NCBI GenBank assembly: GCA_002841155.1
Contig: PHEH01000015.1
Location: 62,001-126,000, forward strand
Direction of reading: 5' to 3'
DNA: 64,000 nt
Origin: Alphaproteobacteria bacterium HGW-Alphaproteobacteria-18
GTDB taxonomy: Bacteria > Pseudomonadota > Alphaproteobacteria > Caulobacterales > Hyphomonadaceae
Position 1 is the first letter of the stretch; the number at the start of each line of letters is the position of its first letter. This document shows positions 37,072-46,947 of this stretch, in pieces. The position numbers were made by a program, and so were the translations under genes. Under the pieces are notes generated by a model, which had not been told where the DNA came from, made no database searches, and saw only the letters and a program-made list of their open reading frames with translations.

Positions 37072-38483
37072 CCCATGACATGAAATCACGCCCGGTAGCG
37101 GGGCTAAGACGCAATGACCCGGTCTTGGTGCGCGCCCTGCAAGCAATCACTTTCTGCGGTGTCCTTCTTGGTATGCTGCTATATGCATGGCTGGCGGTTC
37201 GCAGTGATGCCGTCGCCAGCCATCGCGGCCTTGCGGAGGCGGCGGCTGTCGGTCAGGTGGCGGCAGATGCCGAGTTGGCCCGGATAGAGGCAGCTGTAGA
37301 CAGGACAGCGCCCTTGATTGCGGGCACGCTCGGGAAGGATGTCTCGGCGGAAGATCTGCGCACGGCAAATGCGAAGATCGCAGATATTCTCTCCTCCACA
37401 CCAATTGCGGCGATTGCCGTGATGGATGGCAAAGGCGGGATAGTATCTGTGTTCGGACAAATGCCGGCAGATGCCGCTGGGCGTCTGACGCCAGCTTCCA
37501 GCAGTCAGCGGGCGGGACAGAAACTGCTCAATCTCGATCTTGTTCCGGTTTCAGACCTTCGCGCAGCCTACTCTCAGGATATCGTCCTTGCCGATGGCGC
37601 GCGCATGCCTGTGGTTTTTGTGCTTCGCACCGGCGCGTTCCAGGCGGCGTTGGACGCAGGCGCGTCCGCGGGCAATGGATGGCGCGCAGCGCTCCTTAAT
37701 GTGGACGGCCAGATCCTGCTCTCACATGCGGCGCAGGGCGGAGACTTTACCCGCTCCGATGTTGCCCTGGCTGCGCGCGTCACAGGCTGGAAACCTCTGT
37801 ATGCAAATGAAGCTCTCGCAAACGAGCATGTTTCTGGGCGGGAGAATGGAGCGTCCGTTGAAACCCGCATGGTTGCAGGTGGGCGGCTTCATCTGATCTA
37901 CCTTTCCGATGAGCCATCCCTGCTTGCCGCTATTGCGTCTCGCCAATGGGAGTTCATGGCGCTTCTCGGAGTCTCTGTACTGGCACTCGTGCTGGCGCTT
38001 TCGCTCATCCAGAATGAATGGCGCCGTGATGACAGGGATAGTGAGGATACGTTCCTGGTGCTCGCCCAGGCGCGGGCGAGCTGTGACCTGCTTGATGCCG
38101 GTGTGATTGACTGGTCGGTAAAGGATGGCCGTGTCACGTATTCCGACGGCTGGGCAGAGATGTTTGCCCGCAGCATCAAGCCTGATGCGCAAGACGCTCA
38201 TGAGTGGATATCCCGTATTCACCCAGACGATCAGGATGCGGCCCGGGAAACGTATCAGTCCATGCTGGACGGCACTGCGCGCGATGTCGTGCATCTGATC
38301 CGGATACGCCTTCCTTCCGGGCTATGGGTCCAGGTTCAGGAGCGCGGCCGCGTGATTGAGGGAACCGATGGCGCGCCCGCCCGCATCGTTCTGGTGCAGA
38401 CCCCGAAAGCGGCCGATGGGGGCGCCCTGAAGGAAACGCTCTTAGGCCTCGGGGAGTCCAGAGACTATGCGCGGGCCAGCTAG
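37068..38483 (+). CDS. Membrane PAS sensor without output domain, in the cellulose operon
   Basis: A 471-residue protein with two transmembrane helices (about residues 22-45 and 290-311) enclosing a 240-residue periplasmic region that looks like a Cache-type sensor. A cytoplasmic PAS fold follows (about 325-455; YSDGWAEMF, SRIHPDDQDAARETYQSML, WVQVQERGRVIEG). The protein then ends: there is no kinase, GGDEF, EAL or methyl-accepting domain. Its ATG overlaps the bcsC stop (ATGA), so it is made with the cellulose machinery. It may sense an envelope or polymer signal and act by binding a partner; that is inference. I see no frameshift that would join a lost output domain downstream. Confidence 0.82.
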   Translation: MTHDMKSRPVAGLRRNDPVLVRALQAITFCGVLLGMLLYAWLAVRSDAVASHRGLAEAAAVGQVAADAELARIEAAVDRTAPLIAGTLGKDVSAEDLRTANAKIADILSSTPIAAIAVMDGKGGIVSVFGQMPADAAGRLTPASSSQRAGQKLLNLDLVPVSDLRAAYSQDIVLADGARMPVVFVLRTGAFQAALDAGASAGNGWRAALLNVDGQILLSHAAQGGDFTRSDVALAARVTGWKPLYANEALANEHVSGRENGASVETRMVAGGRLHLIYLSDEPSLLAAIASRQWEFMALLGVSVLALVLALSLIQNEWRRDDRDSEDTFLVLAQARASCDLLDAGVIDWSVKDGRVTYSDGWAEMFARSIKPDAQDAHEWISRIHPDDQDAARETYQSMLDGTARDVVHLIRIRLPSGLWVQVQERGRVIEGTDGAPARIVLVQTPKAADGGALKETLLGLGESRDYARAS

Positions 38484-38499
38484 ATAGGGCAGGGTGGGT

Positions 38500-39060
38500 T
38501 CACTCGAATCCTGCGCTCAAGTCTCGCAAGGGGTAGTCGGCCATCGGCTCGTATCGGGAAGGGCCCCCGCCGCGGCGGGGCATGCTGGCATAGAGGTGGA
38601 AGAGGCGCGCCCGGAAGGGCTCGCTGCGGTGTGTCTGGTGTATCTGTACCCAGTCCCGCGCGGCCTCCAGAGATGTGGCGTGCAAATAAGCCAGCGTGAT
38701 GTGCGGCGTGAAGGGATGTCTCTCCAGCGGAATGCCGAGACGCCGTGCGGCCCGCTCGCACTGGCTGGCCAGCGCGCGCAGTTCATCGCTCTCCCCGATC
38801 CGCGCCCAGACCGCGCTTGGTTCGCGCCGGCCAAACCAGCCCATACCTTCGATCCGGACATCGAACGCGTCCGCTTCGATCTCACCGAGCAACTCGTCCA
38901 GGTCACGGGCCTGATTGTCTGAAAGCTCGCCATAATAGCAGAGCGTCACATGAAAGTTTTCCTCCGGCCGCCAGCTGGCGCCGGGCAGATCCTTTTGCAG
39001 CTTGCGCAGAGGCGCCGCGATATGAGGAGGAATAGGAAGAGCAGCAAACAGGCGGAACAT
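38500..39060 (-). CDS. thpR: RNA 2',3'-cyclic phosphodiesterase
   Basis: A 186-residue 2H-family enzyme with both catalytic motifs, HVTL at residues 37-40 and HITL at 119-122, and the family start MFRLFAALPIP. It hydrolyses 2',3'-cyclic phosphate ends of RNA; formerly called 2'-5' RNA ligase. It faces the cellulose operon and ends 16 bases from it without an obvious terminator between them. Confidence 0.92.
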   Translation of the reverse strand: MFRLFAALPIPPHIAAPLRKLQKDLPGASWRPEENFHVTLCYYGELSDNQARDLDELLGEIEADAFDVRIEGMGWFGRREPSAVWARIGESDELRALASQCERAARRLGIPLERHPFTPHITLAYLHATSLEAARDWVQIHQTHRSEPFRARLFHLYASMPRRGGGPSRYEPMADYPLRDLSAGFE

Positions 39061-39091
39061 ACCGCCTGTTCACCACACACTTGTGATCATG

Positions 39092-39122
39092 AAAACCCGC
39101 ACTGTGCTTCAGGCGGGTTTTT
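39092..39122 (-). terminator. Intrinsic terminator of the DUF2853 gene (works in both directions)
   Basis: AAAACCCGC (39092-39100) pairs with GCGGGTTTT (39113-39121) over a 12-base loop. On the minus strand it directly follows the DUF2853 gene and ends in a T run; it also separates that gene from thpR. Confidence 0.82.
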
Positions 39123-39132
39123 CAGGATGCCT

Positions 39133-39465
39133 TCAACTGGCGAGCGCATCCAGACGGTCGAAATGCTCAGCCAGAAGGTAATAGAATGTCACTCGTGATT
39201 TCTGGCCCCCTTCGGCTTTCAGTTGCTCGCAGACAGCCTGAATGGCGGTATCGAGTTCCTGTTGCTTCTGCGCCAGGCCCAGCTTTCCGCGGCACCACTT
39301 CTCGCGAACACGGTCGAGTTCTCCCGAATCCGTGCAGGCAACAATCGAGCTGTCCCTGTTTCGGAGCGCGATCCCAAGATGGCCAACGATTTTTTCGGCG
39401 GCAGCCTGATTGTACCCTTTTGCGTATTTCTTGATGTTCTCAGCATAAGCAGAAGCATCAGCCAT
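39133..39465 (-). CDS. DUF2853 family protein
   Basis: A 110-residue, mostly helical cytoplasmic protein. The segments KIVGHLGIALRNRDSSIVACTDSGELDRVREKWCRGKLGL and KSRVTFYYLLAEHFDRLDAL match the DUF2853 pattern as I remember it. The function is unknown; the family is common in alphaproteobacteria. It has its own terminator and a gene-free upstream region, so it is probably monocistronic. Confidence 0.85.
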   Translation of the reverse strand: MADASAYAENIKKYAKGYNQAAAEKIVGHLGIALRNRDSSIVACTDSGELDRVREKWCRGKLGLAQKQQELDTAIQAVCEQLKAEGGQKSRVTFYYLLAEHFDRLDALAS

Positions 39466-39841
39466 GAGTTTCCCCTTCTCATCTAATGGAACGTCTCCTG
39501 ATGGAGACTCTCCACACGGGAAGGTTTAACCCTCGCCCGTGCCGAGTCAATGATACTTAAGAGGCGGTCGCGGCTACATTTGGACAGAATTTGGCTGGAT
39601 TGAGGCGACTAAGTAAAAATCGAAAAGTAATCATGTAATATTTAAATTTATCAAATATGTTTCGAACATATACTTGATTTTCAGGCGCGCGCCTATGCTC
39701 ACCGAGAGTTCGGTTTGTTGCCCGGCTGCTAAACTAAACGCTTCATCCCGGTTTTTGTTGCGGTAAGCAGACGAAATGCCCATATTCGGCACAGAACGGT
39801 ACCTTCGGGTTGCCGGGTTCATAGGAAAGGACTTGAAAATC
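39466..39841. promoter_or_regulatory. AT-rich divergent region with an imperfect palindrome
   Basis: This 376-base gap between DUF2853 (minus) and the Bax-inhibitor gene (plus) holds no gene. At 39614-39690 it is very AT-rich and contains ATATGTT (39655-39661) and AACATAT (39665-39671) around TCG, with outer ATCAA and TTGAT extending the symmetry. It is a plausible operator or promoter region for one or both genes. An in-frame ATG at 39776 is less likely as the downstream start than 39842. Confidence 0.5.
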
Positions 39842-41724
<1,883 letters not shown>

Positions 41725-41732
41725 GCCCGGCG

Positions 41733-42035
41733 ATGATCATAGTCGAAGGCTATGTCAGATTTGCGGATGCGGGGGATTTTGCCCGCATCCGTGAGGCTGC
41801 CTTCGCGCAGATGCGCGCCAGCCGGGAAGAGCCCGGCTGCCTTGAATACACCTACGCCATCGATGTCGCCGATGCGTGCCTGATGCGGGTGCTGGAGAAA
41901 TGGCAAAGCTGGCAGGCGCTGGAAGACCATTTCGCGCGGCCTCACATGATTCCTTGGCGCGCCGCCCTTGCGTCAGTCACCATCGCCGGGCGTCATCTTC
42001 TGGCTCATGAAGTCACGTTGAGCCGCCAAGTGTGA
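41733..42035 (+). CDS. Antibiotic biosynthesis monooxygenase (ABM) domain protein
   Basis: A 100-residue dimeric ferredoxin-like fold protein of the ABM/YgiN type: MIIVEGYVRF at the start, the central EEPGCLEYTYAIDVADACLMRVLEKW and a helix with HFARPHM. Such proteins can act as cofactor-free monooxygenases on quinols, but many have unknown substrates. It lies 8 bases after mdh and is likely cotranscribed. Confidence 0.85.
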   Translation: MIIVEGYVRFADAGDFARIREAAFAQMRASREEPGCLEYTYAIDVADACLMRVLEKWQSWQALEDHFARPHMIPWRAALASVTIAGRHLLAHEVTLSRQV

Positions 42036-42123
42036 CAAAACCTTCATTCGATAAGGAGCTTCCCGTGCGATCCCCAGCTAGGGTAGAACGGATTCTTGTC
42101 TCTCCAAAAGGTGAACCCACAAA

Positions 42124-42576
42124 ATGCGTGCACTCCTGATCTCACTTGCCTGCGCTGGTCTGGCTGCCTGTTCGGGGGGCGCGCCGCCGGAATTGACCGC
42201 TTCCCTTCAGTCCGGGCCCCCTGGACCCGGACACGAGATCGGAGGCAGCATTGATATCGTTCAGTATGACGAGGTTGCTGGCCGGGCAACGATCCATGGC
42301 TGGCACATGTTCACGCCCAAGACGCGCGAACAGGATCTCAAGGTCTATGCGAACAATGCTGTCTCGGTGCAAAGCATCACGCGCCGGGAGCGTCAGGATG
42401 TTGCGGCTGCTCTGGGCAACAAGGATCTTCTCGATACCGGCTTTACGCTCGTGCTGAATACTGAGCCGGGTACGCCGCTGACCCAGCTTTGCATCTCCAT
42501 GACCGACAAGCATTATGGCGCCCGCCAGCTGAACGCGCACGCGAGTGATCAGCCGCCCTGCATGCCGGCAGGCTGA
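42124..42576 (+). CDS. Putative lipoprotein of unknown function
   Basis: A 150-residue protein with a lipobox (LAACSG, Cys at residue 16). The mature part starts with a glycine/proline linker and then has a beta-rich segment (GRATIHGWHMFTPKTREQDLKVYANNAVSVQSITRRERQDVAAALG) and two late cysteines. AAAAGGTG precedes the ATG. The family is not recognised. The stop overlaps the next gene's ATG by one base, so it is cotranscribed with the acetyltransferase gene. Confidence 0.7.
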   Translation: MRALLISLACAGLAACSGGAPPELTASLQSGPPGPGHEIGGSIDIVQYDEVAGRATIHGWHMFTPKTREQDLKVYANNAVSVQSITRRERQDVAAALGNKDLLDTGFTLVLNTEPGTPLTQLCISMTDKHYGARQLNAHASDQPPCMPAG

Positions 42577-43118
42577 TGGCCATTGGTCCTGTTATTGAAA
42601 CCCCGCGCCTGATCCTCCGCCCTCCGCAGGCTGAGGATTTTGAAGGTTTCTGCGCGTTGGCAGCGGATGCTGACGCCGCACGGTTCATCGGCGGGGTTCA
42701 GCCGCGTGAAAGCGTCTGGCGCGCGCTCTGCACCATAACAGGGGCCTGGACGGTCCGGGGCTTTTCGATGTTTTCCGTGATCGAGAAAGAGAGCGGCGAG
42801 TGGATCGGCCGGCTTGGGCCCTGGCAGCCGGAAAGCTGGCCGGGCACGGAAGTCGGCTGGGGGCTGCTGCAATCTGCCTGGGGCAGGGGATATGCCATTG
42901 AAGGCGCCTCTGCCGCGATGGATTACGCTGTGGATATCCTCGGTTGGAACGAGATCATCCATTGTATCGAGAAGGAGAACACGCCCTCGATCAAGGTTGC
43001 CGAACGCTTGGGGTCAGGCAAGCTGCGCACAGTGCCTGCCCCGCCGCCTTTCAAGGATGTCATCTGGGATATTTATGGCCAGTCGGCAGATGCGTGGCGC
43101 GCCCGGCGCAAGCCATAG
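42576..43118 (+). CDS. GNAT family N-acetyltransferase
   Basis: A 180-residue RimJ/RimL-type acetyltransferase: ETPRLILRPPQAEDFEGFCAL at the start, GRLGPWQPESWPGTEVGWGLLQSAWGRGYAIEGASAAMDYA (acetyl-CoA pyrophosphate loop) and the family segment GWNEIIHCIEKENTPSIKVAERLG. It acetylates an amino group on an unknown protein or small molecule. Confidence 0.9.
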   Translation: MAIGPVIETPRLILRPPQAEDFEGFCALAADADAARFIGGVQPRESVWRALCTITGAWTVRGFSMFSVIEKESGEWIGRLGPWQPESWPGTEVGWGLLQSAWGRGYAIEGASAAMDYAVDILGWNEIIHCIEKENTPSIKVAERLGSGKLRTVPAPPPFKDVIWDIYGQSADAWRARRKP

Positions 43119-43124
43119 ACAAGG

Positions 43125-43155
43125 CGCGGGAACTGGCCCGCGTTTCCCGATTTTT
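43125..43155 (+). terminator. Probable terminator after the acetyltransferase gene
   Basis: CGCGGG (43125-43130) and CCCGCG (43137-43142) form a 6-bp GC stem followed by TTTCCCGATTTTT. It lies between convergent genes. Confidence 0.5.
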
Positions 43156-43173
43156 CGATAGTCTCAATTCAGA

Positions 43174-43470
43174 TTAGCGCAGCACAATGGCGCAATCGTC
43201 GTCCATGTCGCGATCCAGATCATATTTCAGGATTTCGCCGGTGTGGCTGTGAACGTCGATTTCCAGTTCACGTCCTTCCGCATTGCAGCCTTCGATCTCC
43301 CACTCTCCGTCGTCGAGCTCGATTTCCAGCACGTGGACCATGCCCTCTTTCTGGGCGATCTCGATAGCCTGCTCCCGGCTTATGGGGGCATTGCCCGCGC
43401 CTTGCGCAAGGACGCAGGGGGCCGGGGCCATGAGGGCGATGGCGATCAGGGCGGCGGAAATACGTTTCAT
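43174..43470 (-). CDS. Secreted PepSY domain protein
   Basis: A 98-residue protein with a signal peptide (about residues 1-22, ending VLAQG). A single PepSY-like domain follows (ISREQAIEIAQKEGMV, LDDGEWEIEGCNAEGRELEIDVHSHTGEILKYDLD), with the acidic end DRDMDDDC. GGAGAACCCG precedes the ATG at 43470; the longer open frame upstream lacks a binding site. Stand-alone PepSY proteins sit in the periplasm and may inhibit proteases or bind metals; the role here is unknown. Confidence 0.83.
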   Translation of the reverse strand: MKRISAALIAIALMAPAPCVLAQGAGNAPISREQAIEIAQKEGMVHVLEIELDDGEWEIEGCNAEGRELEIDVHSHTGEILKYDLDRDMDDDCAIVLR

Positions 43471-43618
43471 CGGGTTCTCCTTGGAAATTGCCAATCCAAC
43501 GCCGGAGCTGGGACGGGGTTCCGGGTGATATGCAGACAGAAGCAACCGTCTCGGGTCGCGGTCAGATTGGCAAAGGCGCTTGATTGCCTTGGCAATGGCC
43601 TGCAACTCAGGAGCCAGC

Positions 43619-44176
43619 ATGGATAAAGATTACCTGTTCAGCCCTGATCCGGAAGTCCGGATTGGAGATGCGCTCGAGGCGGTGCTCGAGGCACTGCGGC
43701 TTGCAGGTCGCGAGTTGGCTGGCGCAGACGTGCAGCCAGAACGCTGGCGCTGGGTCGCGCTCGGCCTGGTCAGCGGGCTTCAGGGCGCGCTCGTTGCGGC
43801 CCTTTCCGGCTATGCCTCCGCCCGGCATGAAGACGTGGCAAACCCCTCCCAACCGGAACAGGCTGCCCCTGTTGCCCTCCTGCTTCGCCGGGCAAGGTCG
43901 TCTGAGTATCTGAACGCACCTGAGCGCCTCGATCTCTCGGGCGCACAATTGCGCCGGCTGGAGGAATTAGTGGCAATGCGGAACGCGGCGGTTCATGGCT
44001 TGGGTTTTGAAGTCCCCGAGGATCCGAAGACGCTTGCGGCGACGGCGGTGGAGGTCATACGGCACCTGCTGCTGACCCATCCGGCGTTTGAAGTGTCCCG
44101 GTTTGTCCTGTTTTTGTCCCTGATTGGCCAGGAATTGTCGCTGTTGAGTGCGGCTCTGGCTCGGCAGGGTTCCTGA
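43619..44176 (+). CDS. Uncharacterised helical protein with an HEPN-like RNxxxH motif
   Basis: A 185-residue, all-helical, cytoplasmic-looking protein. AGGAG lies five bases before the ATG at 43619. Residues 121-126 read RNAAVH within LEELVAMRNAAVHGLGFEVP, which is the arrangement (Arg-Asn, three residues, His) found in HEPN-domain RNases and related nucleotide-binding proteins, and the surrounding helix pair fits. There is no antitoxin-like gene next to it, so I do not call it a toxin. Related proteins may simply be structural HEPN relatives. Function unknown. Confidence 0.65.
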   Translation: MDKDYLFSPDPEVRIGDALEAVLEALRLAGRELAGADVQPERWRWVALGLVSGLQGALVAALSGYASARHEDVANPSQPEQAAPVALLLRRARSSEYLNAPERLDLSGAQLRRLEELVAMRNAAVHGLGFEVPEDPKTLAATAVEVIRHLLLTHPAFEVSRFVLFLSLIGQELSLLSAALARQGS

Positions 44177-44208
44177 AAAGCGCATGATTAACGTCAAAGT
44201 GACGCCTC

Positions 44209-45441
44209 ATGGCGCATTTCTGGCGCATGCGATTTATCAGCCCGCTAATCCTCTCCTGCCTTGCGCTCGCGCTGACCGCTGCGGGCCCGGATACGTATAC
44301 GCGCCAGGATCTGGAGGCGCTTGAAAAGGAAAAGCGGGTTGCCGAGCAAAAACTGGAACAACTTCAAGCGACTGGGGAGAGCGCGGTCCGCGACCTCAAA
44401 TCGCTGGATCAGGATCTGCTTGCCGCCGCAGCCGAGGCGCTCCGCCGGGAGGATCAGGCGGTCTCTGCAGAGAAAGCCCTGATTGAGCTATCGGTCAAAA
44501 GGAGCAAGGCCGCGACACAACTCCTTGAAAACGAAGAAGCTTATGAGGATCTCATCGCGGCGCTTGCCGCGGCGAACCGGAGGCGCCCTCCTGCACTTGT
44601 CGTCTCGCCGGGCCAATCTGGCACTGCCATTCGCCGCGCCGTTCTGATGCAGACCACGCTGCCGGAACTGAACACTCGTGCCCAGCGCATATCCGGCGAG
44701 ATTGCTACCTTGAACAAGCTGGAAGATCAGATCCGCACCGAACAGGCCCGTCTTGAGGCTGCCGAAGCCACGATCGCTTTGAAAAAAGAAGAGATTGAGC
44801 GCCTGGCAGCTACCAAACGCAGTCAATATGAAGGGCTGTCGGGTGACGTGTCCGCCTTGAAATTGCGTGCAGAAAAGCTCGGAAAAGAGGCTGATACCCT
44901 GCGGGATCTCCTCGCCGCGCTCGAATCCAAAGCCCCGGCGGCGCCGGGTGTAAAGCCGCAGCAAAGACCGCAGCTGGCGGCCCTCAAGCCGGCTCCCAAG
45001 ACGGGCTCTCCGGCCAAGACGGCGCCGGCAAAGACCTCCAAGCCGCTGGGCAAGTCTGCGCTCGGCGGGCTGCTTCAGCCGGTTTCCGGAGATGTCCGCA
45101 ACCGCTTCGGGGACAAGCTTCCCGGTGGCAGCACGGCAGAATGGATCAGTTTCGAAACCCGTTCGGAGGCTCAGGTCGTCGCGCCTGCGGGCGGCATTGT
45201 GGAATATGCCCGGCCCTTCCGAAGCTACGGGTCGATGCTGATTCTGCGTACAAGTGACGGCTACCATGTTATCCTGACGGGCATGAGCCGGATTTATGTA
45301 TCCGAAGGCCAGGCTGTCACCGTTGGTGAACCAGTAGGGTTGATGCCTGACCGCACAGACCCGCCCCCTGAACTCACGCTGGAATTAAGGCTTGGCGACA
45401 GGGTGCTAAATCCGGCAGAGTGGTTGGCACGTGGCGGCTGA
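44209..45441 (+). CDS. EnvC-like murein hydrolase activator (degenerate LytM domain)
   Basis: A 410-residue periplasmic protein with a signal peptide (from either ATG 44209 or ATG 44227), a long coiled coil (about residues 30-245) with a proline/lysine/alanine linker, then a LytM/M23 domain (about 285-405). The domain keeps the fold (VVAPAGGIVEYARPFRSYGSMLILRTSDGYHVILTGMSRI) but the usual HxGxD and HxH metal ligands are replaced (STAEWISF, LTLELRLG). This is the pattern of EnvC, which activates amidases at the division site instead of cutting peptidoglycan. It sits next to ctpA, a common arrangement in this group. Confidence 0.87.
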   Translation: MAHFWRMRFISPLILSCLALALTAAGPDTYTRQDLEALEKEKRVAEQKLEQLQATGESAVRDLKSLDQDLLAAAAEALRREDQAVSAEKALIELSVKRSKAATQLLENEEAYEDLIAALAAANRRRPPALVVSPGQSGTAIRRAVLMQTTLPELNTRAQRISGEIATLNKLEDQIRTEQARLEAAEATIALKKEEIERLAATKRSQYEGLSGDVSALKLRAEKLGKEADTLRDLLAALESKAPAAPGVKPQQRPQLAALKPAPKTGSPAKTAPAKTSKPLGKSALGGLLQPVSGDVRNRFGDKLPGGSTAEWISFETRSEAQVVAPAGGIVEYARPFRSYGSMLILRTSDGYHVILTGMSRIYVSEGQAVTVGEPVGLMPDRTDPPPELTLELRLGDRVLNPAEWLARGG

Positions 45442-45473
45442 TCTGCCGTGTGAGGACGAAGATGGAGTGGAAT

Positions 45474-46820
45474 ATGCGTTCATTGCTGACCGGAACAGCC
45501 CTGGGTGGAGTTCTGGGGGCGTTGGCGGTGGGCTTCGCGGCGATGGCCTGGCCCCAGGGCCAGGACCAGAAGCCGCCAGAAGACCCGCGCGTCGCAACCT
45601 ATCAGCAGATTGAACTGTTCGCGGAAATCTTCGCGCGCGCCCAGCGCGATTATGTCGTGCCGATTGATGAGCGCGAAGCAATGGAGTCTGCCATCAATGG
45701 TATGCTCACCTCGCTGGACCCTCATTCGAGCTATATGGACCCGGAAGATTTCCGGTCTCTCCAGGTCCAGACCTCAGGCGAATATGGCGGTCTTGGTATC
45801 GAAGTGACAATGGAAGACGGCTTCGTGAAAGTCATCTCTCCGATTGACAACACGCCTGCCCAACGCGCGGGCATCCAGCCGGGTGATTACATCACGGCCA
45901 TCAATGGCAAGCCTATCATGGGCCAGACGTTGAATGATGCGGTCAAAGAAATGCGGGGCGAAAGAGGCACCGAAATCGAGATCACAATCCTGCGCGAAGG
46001 CGTGGATCCCTTCCCGGTGAAGCTGGTGCGCGATGTGGTGCAGCAGAAATCCGTGAGCTGGAGGCAAGAGCCCAACAAGATCGCCTATATCCGGGTGTCC
46101 ACATTCAATGAGCGCACCGGAATGCTGCTTGAAGAGGCTGTGCAGGGCATCAATCGCGAGATTGGCGCGAAACCGAACGGCATTGTCCTCGACCTGCGCA
46201 ATAATGGCGGGGGATTGCTCGACGAAGCCGTAAAGGTCTCTGATTTCTTCCTATCGGGCGGAGAGGTTGTCTCGACACAGGGGCGGCGTCCGATTGATGT
46301 TGAGCGTCGCAATGCAACCAAGGCGGAAGTCTTCAAGGGCGTTCCCCTCGTCGTGCTTATCAATGGCGGGTCTGCCTCGGCGTCCGAGATTGTGGCTGGC
46401 GCGCTTCAGGACCGCGGCCGGGCGCTCGTTGTGGGCACGACAAGCTTTGGGAAGGGGTCGGTTCAGTCGGTGATCCCGCTCGGCGCAGATCGCGGGGCGA
46501 TCCGCTTGACCACGGCCAGATATTACACGCCTTCAGGCCGCTCCATTCAGGCGCTTGGGATTGAGCCGGACGTGATGATCACCCAGGTTCGCCTCTCCGA
46601 AGACGAACTCGCGCGGATTCAGCGCTTTTCCGAAGCAGATCTCCCGCACGCCCTGGCCAACGAGTCGGGTGTAGAGCGTGCAAAGCTGAGAATGCCTGAT
46701 GAGCAGCCGCCGGAAGAGTATGAAGGCGAAGACTTCCAGCTGGAACGCGCGATGCAGCTTCTTCAGGAGGGCCGGGCCTCAACATCACGCCTTGCCATGC
46801 AAGAAGATAAGGCCGGTTAA
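45474..46820 (+). CDS. ctpA: Carboxyl-terminal processing protease (S41)
   Basis: A 448-residue periplasmic protease. An N-terminal signal or anchor helix (about residues 5-25) is followed by a PDZ domain (about 98-180; GGLGIEVTMEDGFVKVISPIDNTPA) and the tail-specific protease domain. The catalytic serine lies in GGSASASE (298-305) and the lysine is Lys327 in SFGKGS. The ATG at 45474 is chosen since GGAG lies upstream; ATG at 45462 or an earlier start would overlap the EnvC-like gene. It processes C termini of envelope proteins, and pairing with the EnvC-like factor suggests cell-wall remodelling. Confidence 0.93.
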   Translation: MRSLLTGTALGGVLGALAVGFAAMAWPQGQDQKPPEDPRVATYQQIELFAEIFARAQRDYVVPIDEREAMESAINGMLTSLDPHSSYMDPEDFRSLQVQTSGEYGGLGIEVTMEDGFVKVISPIDNTPAQRAGIQPGDYITAINGKPIMGQTLNDAVKEMRGERGTEIEITILREGVDPFPVKLVRDVVQQKSVSWRQEPNKIAYIRVSTFNERTGMLLEEAVQGINREIGAKPNGIVLDLRNNGGGLLDEAVKVSDFFLSGGEVVSTQGRRPIDVERRNATKAEVFKGVPLVVLINGGSASASEIVAGALQDRGRALVVGTTSFGKGSVQSVIPLGADRGAIRLTTARYYTPSGRSIQALGIEPDVMITQVRLSEDELARIQRFSEADLPHALANESGVERAKLRMPDEQPPEEYEGEDFQLERAMQLLQEGRASTSRLAMQEDKAG

Positions 46821-46947
46821 CGATTTCCACTGCATAAACACTGAATTCCATTCGGATCGGTAAGCATATGTTTGCCTCCTGTTAACCCTGCCCGGCGATC
46901 CTGAACGCTGCTTTCCCGCAGCCAATGGATGTTTAAGAGGTCGCTAC

